Assembly: GCA_038748775.1 (NCBI GenBank)
Contig: JBCDIT010000003.1
Location: forward strand, 1-64,000
Source: DAIQNV01 sp038748775
GTDB lineage: Bacteria; Planctomycetota; Phycisphaerae; Phycisphaerales; UBA1924
Direction: 5' to 3'
DNA length: 64,000 nt
Of the stretch, positions 25,710 through 33,505 are shown piece by piece. The number at the start of each line of letters is the position of its first letter. The stretch's first letter is position 1. Below the pieces are notes generated by a model. It saw only the letters and a program-made list of their open reading frames with translations. It ran no database searches and was not told the DNA's origin. A program made the translations under genes and the position numbers.

Positions 25710-26636
25710 GTGTCACTGCCCGAGTCCATCACTGTCGAATTGCAGTCCTCGTCGGGGATCTGGTCCACCGCGAAAGACATCATCACGGCCCTGACGCCCT
25801 TGGTGTCGGTGGGCATCGCCGCGGTGCTGTCCGACCGGCTTCTGCGCGACCGCAAGTCCCGCGACCTTGCCGAGGATGTCCGACTCGTTGTGTCGCAACG
25901 CGTCGAACCGTTCTTCCGCTCGGGCGATGCGCTCGTCGCCAAGCTCTCAACACTCGCGCAAGCCGATTTCGTCTCGGTGCTCCCTCAACAGCACGGGGCC
26001 GCTCGTCCGCTCACCGAGAACATCGTCCTGCTCAACCTCGAGTATCTCGTCGCCGCGTTCTGGGCGCAGATCGAACTGCTCCTCTCTGATGCGCAGAGCG
26101 TCCGGCTCCGCGAGGACGCCCGCGGCCAAGCAATGCTCGCGCTGGCCTCCGCGATCGAGCATCGGCATGTCAGCCTGCTGCCCCGCGAATACCAGCGTGC
26201 GATCGGATCGGCGTTGATCGATCGCGACGAATCCGGCGCAACGCGAGTTGTCAACTTCTTCGAGTACTGCAAAATCCGCTCAGATCCTGAAGTATCGCGC
26301 GTCATCGACGTGCTCCGCGATGAGGTGCTGATGCCGGCACTCAAGCGCAATCGCCGAGCGGTGCAGTCGCTGGTCTTGATGTGCACCGTGGTTCACTATG
26401 GCCTCGACTGCCTGTTGGCGGCCGATGACGCCGTCTTGGGGAACACCGGGGACGGGGACATCGTGTCCCTCCGGCCCTTCCAGCGGGACACGATCTACAA
26501 CAAACTCTCGCAGCGATCCCGACGCGACGCGGAGTCAATCGAACGATTCTTCGAAGGGATCAAGGACGCGCCGCAGATCCGCCTCTACACCCGCCCGACG
26601 ACGATGATCAACGGAGAGTTGGTCCGAAAAATATAA
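25710..26636 (+). CDS. unknown protein with one N-terminal membrane segment
   Basis: A 308-residue protein starting at GTG 25710. A single hydrophobic segment (about residues 23-42, IITALTPLVSVGIAAVLSD) is followed by a helical soluble domain without recognised motifs, containing two Cys (about 188 and 226) and a basic C-terminus. It looks like a membrane-tethered cytoplasmic or sensor protein. Codon use is like the neighbouring housekeeping genes apart from a slightly lower GC. It follows the coiled-coil gene by 36 bases and could share its transcript. Function unknown. Confidence 0.65.
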   Translation: MSLPESITVELQSSSGIWSTAKDIITALTPLVSVGIAAVLSDRLLRDRKSRDLAEDVRLVVSQRVEPFFRSGDALVAKLSTLAQADFVSVLPQQHGAARPLTENIVLLNLEYLVAAFWAQIELLLSDAQSVRLREDARGQAMLALASAIEHRHVSLLPREYQRAIGSALIDRDESGATRVVNFFEYCKIRSDPEVSRVIDVLRDEVLMPALKRNRRAVQSLVLMCTVVHYGLDCLLAADDAVLGNTGDGDIVSLRPFQRDTIYNKLSQRSRRDAESIERFFEGIKDAPQIRLYTRPTTMINGELVRKI

Positions 26637-26812
26637 AAGGCCCGCCTCCCTTTTTGCGGCACTTGCGTGCCAGGACTTGGGCCTCTTTTTCTGAGTTGGA
26701 CGAGCATCGCTCGTTACTGGATTGTCTCAAACGTCGCGAAGAAGTCAAGCTCACTGAGACCTGATTCCGCGGTTGTGACCCGCGATTTCGGTCTTGCACC
26801 CCGAACCGGCCG

Positions 26813-27943
26813 TCACACTCGGAACCGACCGACGCACTCGGACACCGTCTCGATGGCCTCTTCGATCTCCGATTCGGTCGTCAAACGGCTCAAGCTAAAC
26901 CGCACCGAGCCGTGGGCGACGTTCGGAGCGATCCCCATCGCGAGCAGAACCGGGCTCGGGTCGAGCGACCCCGAACTGCACGCGGCCCCGGCGCTCGCCG
27001 CCAACCCCCTCTCGCTGAACGCGAGGAGCAACGCCTCTGCTTCGAGCCCCGGGAACCCGATGTTGCTGGTGTTCCAGAGTCTGTGTTCCCGGGGTCCGTT
27101 CACGACCGCTCCCGGACACTGATCGAGGACGCTTTGCTCGAAGCGATCGCGGAGTTCACCGAGTCGTTCACGATCGGACTCGCTGGCGAGCCAATCGCGT
27201 GCTTGTACCGCCACAACGCCGGCGCCCACAGCGCCCGGGACGTTCTCGGTGCCGCCGCGCCGGCCGAGTTCTTGCGACCCATGCAACACCGGGCGGAGCC
27301 CGATGCCCCTCCGCACCCAGAGCAGCCCAAGCCCCTTGGGCCCATGAAACTTGTGAGCGCTCGCGGTCAACAGATCGCAAGGCGGCCCGCTCGCGGGCAC
27401 CGGGAGCTTGCCGATCCATTGCGTCCCGTCGCAATGAAAAGCGACACGGTGCTCACGGCAGATCTCGTGAATCCTTTCGACAGGCATGATCGCGCCCGTC
27501 TCGTTGTTGGCCCACTGCACGCTCACAACCGCGACATCGCCCGACGCGAGCATGTCGGGGAGCGAGGCTGCATCGACGACGCCATCAACGACCGGGAGCA
27601 TTCGAACCTCGACGCCGTCCCCCCCGAGCGCCCCGCACAGGTCGCGCACGGCCGCGTGCTCGATGTCGCTTGTCACGACAACGCTCTTGCCCGTCGCATT
27701 GAGCGAGCCTCGGATGGCGTGATCGATCGACTCGGTGCCCGATCCGCCGAGTATCAACTCGCGAGGCTTCACGCTGAGAAGCCTTGCAAGTTCAGCACGG
27801 GCCAACTCCACGGCATGGCGCGCCGCCTGCCCCGCCCGGTGGACGGAACTCGGGTTGTGCCACTGATCCATCAGCGACACTCGAACCGCCTCGACAACCT
27901 CGGGCAAGGGCTGCGTCGTCGCGTTGTTGTCGAGATAGGGCAC
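26813..27943 (-). CDS. cysteine desulfurase, NifS/IscS family
   Basis: A 376-residue PLP enzyme that removes sulfur from cysteine for iron-sulfur cluster or thio-cofactor synthesis. It begins with the typical YLDNNATTQPLPEV, has the PLP-binding SAHKFHGPKG with Lys198, and the mobile-loop catalytic Cys322 in SAGAACSSGSLDPSPVL. The SSGS loop with a short insertion is typical of the IscS/NifS (group I) type. The usual partner IscU is not adjacent, so it could supply a tRNA-thiolation or other pathway. Upstream lies the repeat-rich accessory island. Confidence 0.93.
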   Translation of the reverse strand: MPYLDNNATTQPLPEVVEAVRVSLMDQWHNPSSVHRAGQAARHAVELARAELARLLSVKPRELILGGSGTESIDHAIRGSLNATGKSVVVTSDIEHAAVRDLCGALGGDGVEVRMLPVVDGVVDAASLPDMLASGDVAVVSVQWANNETGAIMPVERIHEICREHRVAFHCDGTQWIGKLPVPASGPPCDLLTASAHKFHGPKGLGLLWVRRGIGLRPVLHGSQELGRRGGTENVPGAVGAGVVAVQARDWLASESDRERLGELRDRFEQSVLDQCPGAVVNGPREHRLWNTSNIGFPGLEAEALLLAFSERGLAASAGAACSSGSLDPSPVLLAMGIAPNVAHGSVRFSLSRLTTESEIEEAIETVSECVGRFRV

Positions 27944-28050
27944 GCCGGACGGTAGTGCCGTTTGTCGCCTCGGGGAAAGCTTTGCTCCGGTGGCAACTCG
28001 CCTTGTCTAGACCGGGCGAGATAGGACGTGACTCAGTCGTTCAGCGTCAA

Positions 28051-28221
28051 CGCCGGGTGCGACGGTTTGACCCAAAGGGCCACCCGTGCGGCCTTCAGGG
28101 AGACCCATTTCCTATTGGTGTTTCTGGGATGGCCGCCGCTTTGGACGGAACGGTCTGCAAGTCAGACCTTGGTACCCTCGGTCCGGAGTCTGTGGTGACG
28201 GTCAAGCGATGGCACCCGGCG
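28051..28221 (-). repeat. family-2 palindromic element (copy A)
   Basis: A 171-bp element with perfect terminal inverted repeats (CGCCGGGTGC ... GCACCCGGCG, extendable to 13 bp). It holds the family-2 core hairpin CGGTCTGCAAGTCAGACC at 28151-28168. It lies inverted relative to copies B, C and D, in the space between the cysteine desulfurase and the first island gene. Nothing else was recognised in 27944-28262. Confidence 0.8.
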
Positions 28222-28262
28222 TTGGGTTGAGGTGCTGAGGTCTATGTACGCGAGGGTTGTCT

Positions 28263-28937
28263 ATGCCGGTGTTTGTCTGTCGCCCCATGAATCGGTGGTT
28301 TGATCCGCATGTATCTTATGTCCATACAGCACTTTTCATGTTCGAGGAGCTCCGCGAGCGTAAGGTGGCGTCAGATTTCGAGCATCTCGATGACCAGCCA
28401 AGCACGCCTATGGTCGCTAGTGTCAACACCTACCGCCTCCCGGAAGTGCTCTGGGGGAATAGGGCGAGCACGGGCACAGCAATCATTGTATCGGAGCGCG
28501 TCAAATCGCTACTTACGCCAGTCTGCACGGCTGCATTTATGGAAGTTGCGTTCGAGCAATGCTTCAGTGTGCCGGTGGAACCAGATTGTCATCAACTCGA
28601 GGTTGTGATCCCGGAGTTGGGCAAGATGGACATTGATGATGCGATGGTGCGAATACGAAAGAAGTACAAAGCGCCGCCGCCACTCAGTCGATACTTTGAG
28701 GTCCTTGCAAAACATGTTCGATTGCCCGACGAGCCGGTTGATTATGAGGAATTCGACGTCGAGATCGGATCAGGTTTTGTCGGAAGAGACGACGGGCGTG
28801 TCGTCGCGGCAACATCGGAGTCTAGGGTTTCTGAGCATGGCTTAGTTATGGGGGCTCTCTGGTCAATGTCCAGCGCGGTCGATGACGTGCTGTGGCCGTT
28901 CCTGCCGTTCCCATGGATTCGTAGAATTGAAGTGTAG
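28263..28937 (+). CDS. island gene 1: unknown small protein, possibly immunity-like
   Basis: A 224-residue protein beginning MPVFVCRPMNRWFDP, with the binding site GCGAGGG six bases before the ATG. Base composition is visibly lower in GC than the flanking genes and codons are less GC-biased, suggesting recent acquisition. There is no signal peptide or membrane segment. The central part (IIVSERVKSLLTPVCTAAFMEVAFEQC) followed by a hydrophilic C-terminus is reminiscent of single-domain immunity proteins, but I cannot name a family. It is flanked by family-2 repeats on both sides. Function unknown; immunity role is inference from context with the SUKH gene at 30122. Confidence 0.65.
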   Translation: MPVFVCRPMNRWFDPHVSYVHTALFMFEELRERKVASDFEHLDDQPSTPMVASVNTYRLPEVLWGNRASTGTAIIVSERVKSLLTPVCTAAFMEVAFEQCFSVPVEPDCHQLEVVIPELGKMDIDDAMVRIRKKYKAPPPLSRYFEVLAKHVRLPDEPVDYEEFDVEIGSGFVGRDDGRVVAATSESRVSEHGLVMGALWSMSSAVDDVLWPFLPFPWIRRIEV

Positions 28938-28979
28938 TCCGATTTCGTTGCTTCGTGCCTCTTCCGCCACGGGTGAGCT

Positions 28980-29221
28980 GCCGGGTGCCACTGCTTCAAC
29001 GTCACTGCAGGCCTCGGACCAAGGGTGCCACGGTCTGACTTGCAGACCGTGCCATCCGAAGCGGGGATAACCCCGCAAACACCCATTGTAAACGTGTCCC
29101 GCGATGGACGGCACGGGTTGCCCTTCGGGCCAACTTGTGGCACCCTCGGTTCAGCGTCTGCGGTGTCGGCCAGACTGTGGCACCGGACACGCGCTGACGG
29201 TCAAGCAGCGGCACCCGGCGT
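28980..29221 (+). repeat. family-2 palindromic element (copy B, long form)
   Basis: A 242-bp copy whose ends are inverted repeats (GCCGGGTGCC ... GGCACCCGGC). It contains the core palindrome at 29029-29051 (CACGGTCTGA to GCAGACCGTG). The right part (29151-29221) is an inverted, partial second copy, so the element is palindromic on a larger scale as well. It lies between island genes 1 and 2, 42 bases after the stop of gene 1. Confidence 0.8.
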
Positions 29222-29324
29222 CAGTAGAATTGGGAGGACGCCTAAGGGACAATACAGGATTCCTCCGAGCTGAGCGGAACGTGTTGGAGAATCGTGGGTG
29301 GCGTTACAATGCCCAGTCAACCGA

Positions 29325-29897
29325 ATGGCTGCCACCTCGCTAAACGGAACGTTTCACGTGGGTACGATTTGGGACACGGTGATCAACAGGCTGCACGCCC
29401 TCGGCTTTCAATCAGAAATAGTAGCGCCGCGATCGCTTGTCATGCGATCAAGCACGCTGTGCCTGTCTGCGGTCTGGCGTACATACTCGTATGAAATAGA
29501 TGTTCGCTTTAAACACGCAATTGACCATGAGGAAATCTCCTTGTCGGACATGATGCTGGCGGCACATCTAGGCGAAGGCAGGCCGCCCGCGGTCTTCCAA
29601 GCCGTTGACGATGAGCGAGCTGTCGAGTTAGTGAGACAAATTGCCGAACTGCTCATCACGCATTTTCGTAACATTATCGAAGGTGATCCAAACGCATGGA
29701 CTAGTATGCTTGCTAATGTTGCTGATCAGCAATTTGGCGAGATGAACCGAAGTCAGTCCGCCCCGTTCCGAGCCGAAGCCGCCGACGCATGGCGGGCGAA
29801 AGACTACGAGACATATGTCCGTTGCATGGGAAAAATTACGGACGAACTCTCCGAATCTGAATCAGCGCGCCTGGAGTACGCCCGGCGAAAGTCGTAA
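29325..29897 (+). CDS. island gene 2: unknown small protein
   Basis: A 190-residue protein of lower GC than its housekeeping neighbours. The ATG at 29325 is one of several possible starts; GTG at 29298 and GTG at 29358 (just before the first recognisable helix, GTIWDTVINRLHALGF) are alternatives and no clear ribosome binding site decides. It has an alpha/beta N-terminal half (IDVRFKHAIDHEEISLSDMM) and a helical C-terminus; no signal peptide, no known motif. It is bracketed by family-2 repeats. It could be another immunity or antitoxin-like protein, but that is inference from location only. Confidence 0.6.
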   Translation: MAATSLNGTFHVGTIWDTVINRLHALGFQSEIVAPRSLVMRSSTLCLSAVWRTYSYEIDVRFKHAIDHEEISLSDMMLAAHLGEGRPPAVFQAVDDERAVELVRQIAELLITHFRNIIEGDPNAWTSMLANVADQQFGEMNRSQSAPFRAEAADAWRAKDYETYVRCMGKITDELSESESARLEYARRKS

Positions 29898-29898
29898 C

Positions 29899-29992
29899 GC
29901 CACCGCTTGACCGCCACCGGAAACTCTGAACCGCAGAGGCCACGGTCTGACTTGCAGGCCGTGGTGGCACCCGGCCGGAAACACCGGTGCCT
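29899..29992 (+). repeat. family-2 palindromic element (copy C)
   Basis: A short copy of about 94 bp beginning one or two bases after the stop of island gene 2. It carries the core palindrome at 29941-29963 (CACGGTCTGA to CAGGCCGTG) and the ending GGAAACACCGGTGCC. Confidence 0.75.
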
Positions 29993-30121
29993 ACCATATC
30001 ATGAACCATGCGTCGGTCGGGTGAAAACAGTCAGTTTCATGCCGCGGACGCATCAAACGACATCAACTCGGATGCCAACCACGTCTGAACACCCGGAACA
30101 TGTGATCGAATCGAGGCTCTC

Positions 30122-30559
30122 ATGAGTACCCGAGACTACGACGCCGCCATCGAGCTCATAGACGACTCCCAGGAGCTCTCAGACTTCGCTGGGCCGCGCG
30201 ATGAATCTCTGATCAGCGCCGCCGAGACGGCCCTCGGCGTTCAATACCCTGAGCCATACCGGTGGTTTCTTCGGTCGTACGGCGCGGGGAGCTTCGGCTC
30301 GATCGAGATCATGGGTGTGATCAGTCGTTCCTGGGAAGATTCGTCGGTTCCGGACGGGGTCTGGTACACCTTGAACGAACGACGTGAGTCATCACTGAGC
30401 ACGAACTTCGTTGTCATCGGCGAAGATGGCGGTGGCGGGTTGTACTTGCTGAACTGCGAAGATGGTGCGGTCTACGTGACGGCCTCAGACGATCCAGAAC
30501 GGCTCGCCGAGAGCTTTGGAGCCTTTCTGCTTGAGCAGGTCACGTCCGAGATCGAATAG
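30122..30559 (+). CDS. SUKH/SMI1-KNR4 family immunity protein
   Basis: A 145-residue protein of the SMI1/KNR4 (SUKH) superfamily. The diagnostic block is SAAETALGVQYPEPYRWFLRSYGAGSFGSIEIMGV (read here in two parts: ETALGVQYPEPYRWFLRSYG, then the GSFGSIEI strand), followed by VVIGEDGGGGLYLLNCEDG and a closing acidic helix. Bacterial SUKH proteins mostly protect the producer cell against toxins delivered by polymorphic-toxin, contact-dependent, type VI or type VII systems, and are often found without the toxin as orphan immunity genes. No toxin gene is adjacent here. It has no signal peptide, consistent with neutralising a toxin in the cytoplasm. Confidence 0.85.
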   Translation: MSTRDYDAAIELIDDSQELSDFAGPRDESLISAAETALGVQYPEPYRWFLRSYGAGSFGSIEIMGVISRSWEDSSVPDGVWYTLNERRESSLSTNFVVIGEDGGGGLYLLNCEDGAVYVTASDDPERLAESFGAFLLEQVTSEIE

Positions 30560-30566
30560 AAAGTGG

Positions 30567-30677
30567 CCGGATGCCACTCGTTGGCCGTCACCGCACGCCA
30601 CGAAACAAGGAGGCCACAGTCTGACTCGCAGGCTGTGGTGTTCGAGGCGGGGACAACCCCAGAAACACCGGTCGGAA
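30567..30677 (+). repeat. family-2 palindromic element (copy D)
   Basis: A copy of about 110 bp starting about 8 bases after the stop of the SUKH gene. The core palindrome is at 30616-30638 with compensating changes in both arms (CACAGTCTGA / GCAGGCTGTG), so the hairpin is conserved although the sequence drifted. It ends CCCAGAAACACCGG as in copies A and B. Confidence 0.8.
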
Positions 30678-30773
30678 CCGCCTCTCGCGGCAGATTGCGC
30701 AACAGTGTGCATGTATAAACACGCAGCGAGTGTTATTGGGAACGATAGACGATCGTACAAGAAAGTGGGCGAC

Positions 30774-31871
30774 GTGAAGCGAAACTGTCTGCTCGGAGGC
30801 GTGCTCGTCGCGGCGTGGGGCGTCCCGCACGTCGTTGCATCAACAGGTTCGGGCATTGAGATCCCGTTCGTGACCGTCGGAGACCCAGGCAACGTCGCGT
30901 TGACGCCCGAGACGTCAGCGTGGCCAGATCGGCCCAGGCAAGGTTGGGGATACGGGTCGGTCGATTACGAGTTCCAGATCATGCAGCGCCCGGTGACGAT
31001 TCGGGAGTGGCAGGGGTTCCTCGATGTCTTGTCGCCTCATTGGCCCTACTGGTTGACGAGCCCGTTGAATCCATCGTTTTCTGGAGCGGGCGACTGGGAG
31101 GACCGGGGCGTCGGCGAGTGGACCGCCCTCGTTCCCCTCGACGCGGCGGCCGCGTTCGCGAATTGGCTTCATAATGGCCGAGTGAATGAACCCTGGGCGT
31201 TCTTTACCGGCGTGTACGACTTCGACGAGATGGTCCGTACCGACGTCGGATCTATCAGGGATCTTCCGGCAGTGCGTCCGGACGATGCGCGGTACTGGCT
31301 GCCCAGCCTCGACGAGGTCTTCAAAGCGGGTTTCTACGAGGGACGAAGCGCCGAATACCCCGAGGGTCGCTGGTATCGCTACAGCAACAGTTCAGACTCG
31401 GAGCTCGTGCCAGGCCCTCCTGGTGAGGGTGAAATGCCGGACGTTTTCGATACGGTCATCTACGTGATGAACGACGTTGGCCAATACCCCGGAACGCAGA
31501 GCCCCTGGGGACTCACGGACTGGGCACTTTCCGGATGCGGATGGAGTGATACACCGGGACCTTCGGGTCGCGTGTACTTGTTCGGAAGTGACTTTATTGA
31601 GCTCGCGTGGGAGCCTCGTATCGTTGCGGATTATGAGATGTTTCTCTGCGGTAACGTGCCCACCAGTACCGGCGCTTCAAGTGTTCGGATCGCTCGGTCG
31701 CCAGAAGCGGCGATTGATCTCGCGATCCCGTTGGGCGTCGTGGATCTCGCCGATGTCACGGCATTCATTGACGCGTTTCTCAGTGGCGGTGCGGAGGCCG
31801 ACATCGTTCCGCCGTTCGGTGTGCTGGACTTGTCCGATCTCGATGCATTCATCACAATCTATCTGCGCTAA
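30774..31871 (+). CDS. secreted formylglycine-generating-enzyme-like protein with dockerin-like tail
   Basis: A 365-residue exported protein. A signal peptide (RNCLLGGVLVAAWGVPHVVAS) follows the GTG start at 30774; GTG 30765 is an alternative. The mature part has the order of blocks of the SUMF1/FGE-sulfatase fold: YEFQIMQRPVTIREWQGFLD, VPLDAAAAFANWLH, RYWLPSLDEVFKAGFY, QSPWGLTDWALSGCGW and RVYLFGSD. The C-terminus (from about 318) carries two repeats of the planctomycete dockerin-like motif, IPLGVVDLADVTAFIDAFLSGG and PPFGVLDLSDLDAFITIYL, which is thought to serve in sorting or scaffold attachment. Whether it has catalytic activity is doubtful; many FGE-fold proteins are binding proteins. 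Confidence 0.82.
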   Translation: MKRNCLLGGVLVAAWGVPHVVASTGSGIEIPFVTVGDPGNVALTPETSAWPDRPRQGWGYGSVDYEFQIMQRPVTIREWQGFLDVLSPHWPYWLTSPLNPSFSGAGDWEDRGVGEWTALVPLDAAAAFANWLHNGRVNEPWAFFTGVYDFDEMVRTDVGSIRDLPAVRPDDARYWLPSLDEVFKAGFYEGRSAEYPEGRWYRYSNSSDSELVPGPPGEGEMPDVFDTVIYVMNDVGQYPGTQSPWGLTDWALSGCGWSDTPGPSGRVYLFGSDFIELAWEPRIVADYEMFLCGNVPTSTGASSVRIARSPEAAIDLAIPLGVVDLADVTAFIDAFLSGGAEADIVPPFGVLDLSDLDAFITIYLR

Positions 31872-31892
31872 GCGTGAGACCAGCATCGCGAT

Positions 31893-32861
31893 CTAGTCGT
31901 TCAGCATCGCCGCAGTAAAGGTCTTCCCGGTCGTCTCCCGTTCCCACAGGTGGGCCGGTCCGCGCTTGCCCTCGTAGAACTCCCAGAGCTCGAACCAGTA
32001 GCTCTTGAACCTGTGTTCGCCGAACGGCTCGTAGTGCTCCGCGAGTTGTTTCAAGATCTGCCGGTCGGTCCCGTCGTACCCCAGGACAGACTTTCCGTGC
32101 CTGACGCTCTCCGTATCGAGCGCCAGCCTCGAGTATCGCCCCAGGAGTTGCATGATGTTGCCCGCCGCGTAGGGGCCGATGCCCGGGAGCGTCAGCAAGA
32201 ACATGAAGACATCGTCGTCGTGCGTTTCGGGCGCTTCGAGCCAGGGCTCGTCGATCTTGCCGGTCGCGAAGAGCTTGGCGAGATCAACCATCCGCTGATC
32301 GCGGTAGCCCACTGAACACCTCGCCCGGAGCGTGCCGGCTCTTGTCCTCGCGATCTTCCGGGCACTCGGGAACCCTCGGACACCGGAGGCGGTCTTGGAA
32401 CCCAGGACGGTGCAGAGCCGCTCGTTCATCTTGATCGTGCTGGGCCAGGCGACGTTGCAGCTCGTGACGGTCTTGATGACGTCCTCGAAGAGCGTCGGGC
32501 TGCGAAAGAGCCTCGCCTGGCCCCGCTTCTTCCAGCGTGGATCGACCTTGTGGAACGCTTTGACGTCGGCCTCGGTCTCGTCGAGCCTCAGCATCCGCGT
32601 GATCTGACGCCTCGCCTCCGAGTGCTCGGAACGTTCGAGCATGCGATCGAAACGGGCCCGGATCGAGCCCGACTTGGGCCCTCGGCGGGGCTGGTCGATC
32701 CGCACCGCCGCGGCCCCGCCCGGGAGATCGAGCACGCGGTGCTGGCTCTGCGTCCCGACGTCCCAGTGGTTAGGCGCGAGCAGGAAATAGCCGTAGGAGC
32801 AGCAGTCTCGGGCGAGGTCGAAGTCGGCGGGCGTCGCGATGGAAAGGGTGGAACCGGGCAT
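31893..32861 (-). CDS. HhH-GPD DNA glycosylase-like protein
   Basis: A 322-residue protein of the helix-hairpin-helix/GPD base-excision family (AlkA/OGG1-like). The hairpin LLTLPGIGPYAAGNIMQLLG is followed 11 residues later by LALDTE, whose Asp occupies the position of the catalytic Asp. The N-terminal third (FDLARDCCSYGYFLLAPNHWD) has the beta-sheet domain seen in AlkA/OGG1 proteins. The enzyme should flip out and excise a damaged base from DNA. No iron-sulfur ligands are seen, which argues against MutY/Nth. The start at 32861 excludes a long Arg/Pro-rich extension. Divergent from the sigma factor gene. Confidence 0.85.
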   Translation of the reverse strand: MPGSTLSIATPADFDLARDCCSYGYFLLAPNHWDVGTQSQHRVLDLPGGAAAVRIDQPRRGPKSGSIRARFDRMLERSEHSEARRQITRMLRLDETEADVKAFHKVDPRWKKRGQARLFRSPTLFEDVIKTVTSCNVAWPSTIKMNERLCTVLGSKTASGVRGFPSARKIARTRAGTLRARCSVGYRDQRMVDLAKLFATGKIDEPWLEAPETHDDDVFMFLLTLPGIGPYAAGNIMQLLGRYSRLALDTESVRHGKSVLGYDGTDRQILKQLAEHYEPFGEHRFKSYWFELWEFYEGKRGPAHLWERETTGKTFTAAMLND

Positions 32862-32977
32862 GTCACTCGGTTGTAGACCCCGGGGCTCCATCCCGATGCG
32901 TGCACGCGTCACCCTGGGGTCACATTTTCGAAGACAGGGTGATCCGAGGGCCGCCAAGGGGCGTCTAACAGGTGTGT

Positions 32978-33505
32978 ATGGAAGACAACGACGCCGACAT
33001 CGCAGCGATCCGGCGATTCGCCCAGGGTGAGCGCGAGGCGCTCGGGGAGATCGCGTCGCGCCATGAGCGAGCGATGCTGTCGCTCGCCAAGGGCCTGCTC
33101 GGATCGGCGTCTTTGGCGGAGGAAGCCGTGCAAGACGCTTGGGTTCGGGCAATCCGGGGTTCGGCGACGTTCGAAGGACGCGCCGCTGTTCGGACGTGGC
33201 TCTACCGCATCGTGATCAACCGTTGCCGCGATCTGGCCAAGCGCGAACGTCGACGCTCCATGCCACTCCCGTTCGCAAAGCCCGCCCCGCCACCGGTCCA
33301 AGAGAACGGAGACCGACACGCGCTTGTCCGCCGGGTGATCGCGTCTCTGCCGATCGATCAACGCGAGGCGGTCGTTCTCTGCGTCGCCCTGGGGACCACG
33401 CACACCGCGGCGGCCGAGCTTTTGGATACGCCCGTCGGGACCGTGAAGTCGAGAGTGCGTCTGGGTCTTGACCGGCTCCGCCAGAGTGTCGGAGGTGACA
33501 CGTGA
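32978..33505 (+). CDS. ECF-type RNA polymerase sigma factor
   Basis: A 175-residue extracytoplasmic-function sigma factor. Region 2 is visible as LAEEAVQDAWVRAIRGSATFEGRAAVRTWLYRIVINRCRD and region 4 as LPIDQREAVVLCVALG-THTAAAELLDTPVGTVKSRVRLGLDRLR. It recruits RNA polymerase to a private set of promoters. The stop overlaps the GTG of the next gene (GTGA at 33502-33505), so the two are translationally coupled, as is usual for sigma/anti-sigma pairs. The downstream protein is therefore the likely regulator. Confidence 0.92.
   Translation: MEDNDADIAAIRRFAQGEREALGEIASRHERAMLSLAKGLLGSASLAEEAVQDAWVRAIRGSATFEGRAAVRTWLYRIVINRCRDLAKRERRRSMPLPFAKPAPPPVQENGDRHALVRRVIASLPIDQREAVVLCVALGTTHTAAAELLDTPVGTVKSRVRLGLDRLRQSVGGDT

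Noticed and set aside
26608..26799. Small minus-strand frame between two genes
   Set aside because: Overlaps the end of the gene at 25710, low-complexity, no binding site or homology feature.
28051..30677. Integron cassette array (attC sites)
   Set aside because: The palindromes alternate with genes, and one end has GTTGGGT, but consistent RYYYAAC/GTTRRRY core pairs are missing and there is no integrase in the window. Kept only as a resemblance.
28051..30677. CRISPR array
   Set aside because: Repeats are far apart with genes between, not short regular repeats with unique spacers.
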